From the IMG/VR virus record IMGVR_UViG_3300025000_000427, positions 1-23,177 of that record: a DNA stretch of 23,177 nt, one strand, 5' to 3'. Numbering within the stretch: the stretch's first letter is position 1; the number at the start of each line of letters is the position of its first letter. This stretch comes from a virus. Both the position numbers and the translations under genes were made by a program. Under the pieces are notes generated by a model, which did not search any database, was not told the DNA's origin, and worked only from the letters and a program-made list of their open reading frames with translations. Shown here in pieces: positions 20,272 to 23,177 of this stretch.

Positions 20272-22991
20272 TCAACATATATCCCTCAAAACTCGAAGGT
20301 GCACCACTCGAAACGCACGTTTTGAATCATCCTCAACCCATCTACGATTGGTTGTCCTCAACAGTCCCGAGTTTTTCAGAGCGGGAAGTCCATCCGATTT
20401 CCGTATGGGTAAACAACAGGATGATCGGATCGGCGAACTGGGCAACGACAACCATATCCCCGAATGACACCGTTGATATCTATGTTGAACCTGGCTATGG
20501 GATAGACTGGGTAGGCTGGGTTACAATAGCCATGTTTGTCATGTCTGCGGCTTCGATGGTTTACTCTCTCGTTGCCATGGGCAACATGCCGAAACTCTCA
20601 ACGGGAGCGCCGGTAAAAGGCGACGCGCTTGATGAGGCAACGGCACGAGGGAACAAAGTCAGGCTGAATTCAATCATCAGGGAAATTGCCGGGACGTTCA
20701 AGGTCTATCCGGATTACCTCCTACCTCCCCATACCTATTTTGATTATGACTCCGACCAATGGATTGAAATGACGCTCTGCGTCGGCAAAGGTTCGTACAC
20801 CATCCCCGAGGAGTCTGTGCTCGTTGGCGACACACAGTTTATTGCGATAACTGAAGATGTTGAATATGCGATTTATGAACCAGGCGAGGATTTGAGTGCT
20901 GATACAGCGGCTAGATGGTGGCACTCGGCAACGGAGGTTGCGGGAACATCAACCGGCAAAGCCGGGCTGGAACTCAATGCGACTTACGTAATCGGCACGG
21001 CGGCAACGGCTGAATCATACACGTTTGACGGACTGGTGATAATGATCCCCGAGGGGGCAGGGGAATGGCCTGCATGGCCGGTTGAATCGGTCATTACGAT
21101 TGAGCAATTCCTTGACTACACTGTCACCGACGGCGGGAGCGATCGAGATATCATCTCAGGAGATTTTACAACCCTGGCACCGTTTGCCGGGATGATAATA
21201 GAGATTACCGGGGAGAACGAGGGTGATTACGTAATCAACGAAACCGACGGGTCCGGATACATCACGCTGGATTACGACAATGGTTCGCCTGTCAACGGTT
21301 TTTTAACCGGAACACGCCGGATGGCTATTGGATACCGAAATCAGCAATACGAAATCACTGCCATGATAACTAATGAGTATGATTTCAACAGCGATTTTAA
21401 TCCGACTCGAGTAGTGCGGGATGAGATGCACGTCATCAGATTAACGGATGATGGAACTTATGAATCGGAATGGCTGGGATTTGCGCTGATAACGACAAAC
21501 GACCCGGTCATCGCCATTGACGCATCCGGCCAAGAGGGGGAATGGGCGGGGCCGTTCGCGGCGTGCCCTGACGGGGAAGTTACGAGCACACTGGAATATG
21601 ATCTGATGTTTCCCAGTGGATTAGGGAAGGTTGCAGCTTCCGGTGTAATAAACCCTGTAACTGTTCAGACAGAAATACAATACCGCGAAATCGGTACAAC
21701 TGAGTGGTTGTCGGTAATCAAAACCATGACAGCCGCAACACTTGACCAACTTGGATATACCGAGTCTTTCGGTTTGGGCGATCCATACCGGCCGGAAGTA
21801 CGTATGCGGAGAGTCGGCGCGAAATCCACGCTTACGGATACACAGGACACTGTGCAATGGTACGGGCTCAAATCCCGGCTGACGGCACCCTCCTCATATG
21901 CAGGCGTCACGACGATGACCGTGAAACTCAGGGGTGGCGACAGGATTTCCGCTCAGTCAGATCAGTTGATATCAGTCCAGGCTACCCGCAAACTGCCAAC
22001 TCTGGTTGATGGTGCATGGACCGACAACGCGGAAACCCGCTCAATCGTGCCGTGGGTGTCGTACATTGCGAAATCGATGGGATATACTGACGATGACCTG
22101 TCTTTGGTGGACTTTGAGACGCTCGGGGCCGTATGGGATGCACGCGGCGATTATTTCGACATGTCCGTTGAGTCTGAAGGCACCGTTAAAGGCGAAATGC
22201 TAAACGCGCTGCGGGCGGGATTTGCAGAGTTGACGCTTGACCGTGGCGTCATCAAGCCCATCCGTGACCAGATCAGAACCGTCTATGAGCATATGTACAC
22301 GCCTCAAAACATGGCCGAACAGTTGACCAGGAGTTTCCAGACCATCCGGCCTGATGAGTTTGACGGAGTTGACGTTGAATATATTGATGGGACGACGTGG
22401 GCAAAGGAAACGGTTGAATGCAGGCTTGATGGTGATAACGGTGCCAAGTCCGAAAAAATAACTCTTGAGGGTGTGACCGACCGGACACGGGCATGGCGTA
22501 TCGGTATGAGGCAACGCCGGATGCAGAAGTACCGCCGGAAAACTTATAAATTCGCAACGGAGCTTGACGCGCTCAACTCCTCATATATGTCGTTTTGCGC
22601 TCTTGGGGACGACGTCCCAGGGTACAGCCAATCGTCAATCCTGATGGGTTATACTGCGCTATCAGGTGCTATTCAGTTACAGTCGTCAGAGCCGTTTGTG
22701 TGGGCGGATGGAGTTGACCATGTGATAGGCATACGCAAGCCGGACGGCACACTCTCAGGGCCATATTCTGCTACCAGAGTCAGTGATTATGTGATATCAA
22801 TTCCAGAGTTAGATTTTACCCCGGATACTACCTGGGCTGTTGAACCTCCGCACCTGATTTTCGGGACCGTAACGAGATGGAGCTACCCTGTTTTGATATC
22901 CTCGATATCTCACAACGGTCAGAATAAAGTTGAGGTTGAAGCGGTCAATTACGATGCCAGAATATATGATGACGATGATAATACACCGTAG
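20268..22991 (+). CDS. Tail-tip/host-specificity protein, gpJ-like with gpI-like N-terminus
   Basis: This 907-aa protein is the likely central tail-tip protein that contacts the host receptor. Residues 1-75 look like a ubiquitin-like (beta-grasp) domain with a predicted membrane segment after it (WVGWVTIAMFVMSAASMVYSLV, about 81-102), as in lambda gpI. From about residue 110, LSTGAPVKGDALDEATARGNKVRL and GTFKVYPDYLLPPHTYFDY begin a J-like region, with VCVGKGSYTIPEESVLVGDT-type segments. Later, RMRRVGAKSTLTDTQDTVQWYGLKSRL and the region around 590-780 match gpJ-like phage-tail domains (PF13550-type). AGGA precedes the ATG by 6 bases. The C-terminal part past about residue 800 is likely variable. 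Confidence 0.92.
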   Translation: MINIYPSKLEGAPLETHVLNHPQPIYDWLSSTVPSFSEREVHPISVWVNNRMIGSANWATTTISPNDTVDIYVEPGYGIDWVGWVTIAMFVMSAASMVYSLVAMGNMPKLSTGAPVKGDALDEATARGNKVRLNSIIREIAGTFKVYPDYLLPPHTYFDYDSDQWIEMTLCVGKGSYTIPEESVLVGDTQFIAITEDVEYAIYEPGEDLSADTAARWWHSATEVAGTSTGKAGLELNATYVIGTAATAESYTFDGLVIMIPEGAGEWPAWPVESVITIEQFLDYTVTDGGSDRDIISGDFTTLAPFAGMIIEITGENEGDYVINETDGSGYITLDYDNGSPVNGFLTGTRRMAIGYRNQQYEITAMITNEYDFNSDFNPTRVVRDEMHVIRLTDDGTYESEWLGFALITTNDPVIAIDASGQEGEWAGPFAACPDGEVTSTLEYDLMFPSGLGKVAASGVINPVTVQTEIQYREIGTTEWLSVIKTMTAATLDQLGYTESFGLGDPYRPEVRMRRVGAKSTLTDTQDTVQWYGLKSRLTAPSSYAGVTTMTVKLRGGDRISAQSDQLISVQATRKLPTLVDGAWTDNAETRSIVPWVSYIAKSMGYTDDDLSLVDFETLGAVWDARGDYFDMSVESEGTVKGEMLNALRAGFAELTLDRGVIKPIRDQIRTVYEHMYTPQNMAEQLTRSFQTIRPDEFDGVDVEYIDGTTWAKETVECRLDGDNGAKSEKITLEGVTDRTRAWRIGMRQRRMQKYRRKTYKFATELDALNSSYMSFCALGDDVPGYSQSSILMGYTALSGAIQLQSSEPFVWADGVDHVIGIRKPDGTLSGPYSATRVSDYVISIPELDFTPDTTWAVEPPHLIFGTVTRWSYPVLISSISHNGQNKVEVEAVNYDARIYDDDDNTP

Positions 22992-23001
22992 GGGGTGAGC
23001 C

Positions 23002-23177
23002 GTGACAGAGAACGGGCAATGCTTACAGGCTGTACCGATTGCAAAACTTGAGGTCACTACCGAACAGATCGGGAAAACCCTCGAAAAACTCGGCAACGTT
23101 CTGGAAAGAATAGCAGAGCAGGGGGAGAAGGTCCGGTCGCTTGAGGATAATCAAGAGCTGCTATTCGGGCGCATTCG
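23002..23177 (+). CDS. Coiled-coil protein, truncated by window end
   Basis: A GTG at 23002, with GGGGG seven or more bases upstream, opens a frame that runs to the right edge without a stop (at least 58 residues). The protein is rich in Leu, Glu, Ile and Lys with heptad spacing (TEQIGKTLEKLGNVLERIAEQ), then VRSLEDNQELLFGRI. This coiled-coil pattern resembles small proteins found after the tail-tip gene and before lysis genes, such as those of XhlA-like type. The sequence is incomplete, so no family can be fixed. Confidence 0.7.
   Translation, partial: MTENGQCLQAVPIAKLEVTTEQIGKTLEKLGNVLERIAEQGEKVRSLEDNQELLFGRI

Noticed and set aside
1-23177. CRISPR arrays, tRNA genes, insertion sequences, attachment sites
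   Set aside because: No spaced direct repeats of CRISPR type, cloverleaf-like sequences, transposase genes, or integrase with att-like repeats were seen on reading either strand.

Overview
This window is the late structural module of a tailed phage or prophage of the HK97-head, lambda-like-tail (siphovirus) type. It begins just before the terminase genes and runs off the right edge inside a gene downstream of the tail-tip protein. Genes are packed head to tail on the + strand with many 1-, 4- or 8-base overlaps and good Shine-Dalgarno sequences, so most of it should be one late transcript. The sequence alone does not name the host. The Shine-Dalgarno usage, Class I terminase and D3/lambda-like tail order fit a Gram-negative host. 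A sulfate- or metal-reducing deltaproteobacterium is my guess from the style of the small zinc-ribbon proteins; this is inference only.

Layout: (1) 50-5577, packaging and head: P27-type small terminase, large terminase, HK97 portal, ClpP-like prohead protease, major capsid protein, then a strong intrinsic terminator. (2) 5633-6376, a minus-strand cassette with its own promoter: a 33-aa zinc ribbon, a 164-aa zinc-finger protein coupled to it, and a 58-aa protein. Two of the three are very short. (3) 6467-9481, virion accessory genes: a small head-region protein whose gene overlaps an MptE/DUF115-like frame that has no start codon of its own (probably reached by a -1 frameshift at AAATTTC), two probable virion surface proteins, and a LamG-domain protein with a tandem-repeat tail. 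(4) 9491-10128, head-tail connectors. (5) 10114-10550, a second minus-strand cassette with its own promoter, again including a small zinc-ribbon protein. (6) 10669-14087, four genes for sugar and methyl transfer: a GT2-GT9 fusion, two methyltransferases and a GT-A-like glycosyltransferase. (7) 14090-22991, connector and tail: HK97 gp10-like, an unknown small protein, DUF3168 tail terminator, tail tube, G/GT tail chaperones with a lambda-type GGGAAAG frameshift, tape measure, minor tail protein, DUF1833, NlpC/P60-like peptidase, and a gpI/J-like tail-tip protein. (8) 23002 to the end, the start of a coiled-coil protein.

The terminase packages DNA through the portal into a capsid matured by the protease; the connector proteins join head and tail; chaperones and tape measure build the tail tube; the peptidase and tail-tip protein act at the cell surface. 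The notable extras are the glycan-related genes placed inside the connector operon, and two reverse-oriented zinc-ribbon cassettes that share a promoter-region motif.
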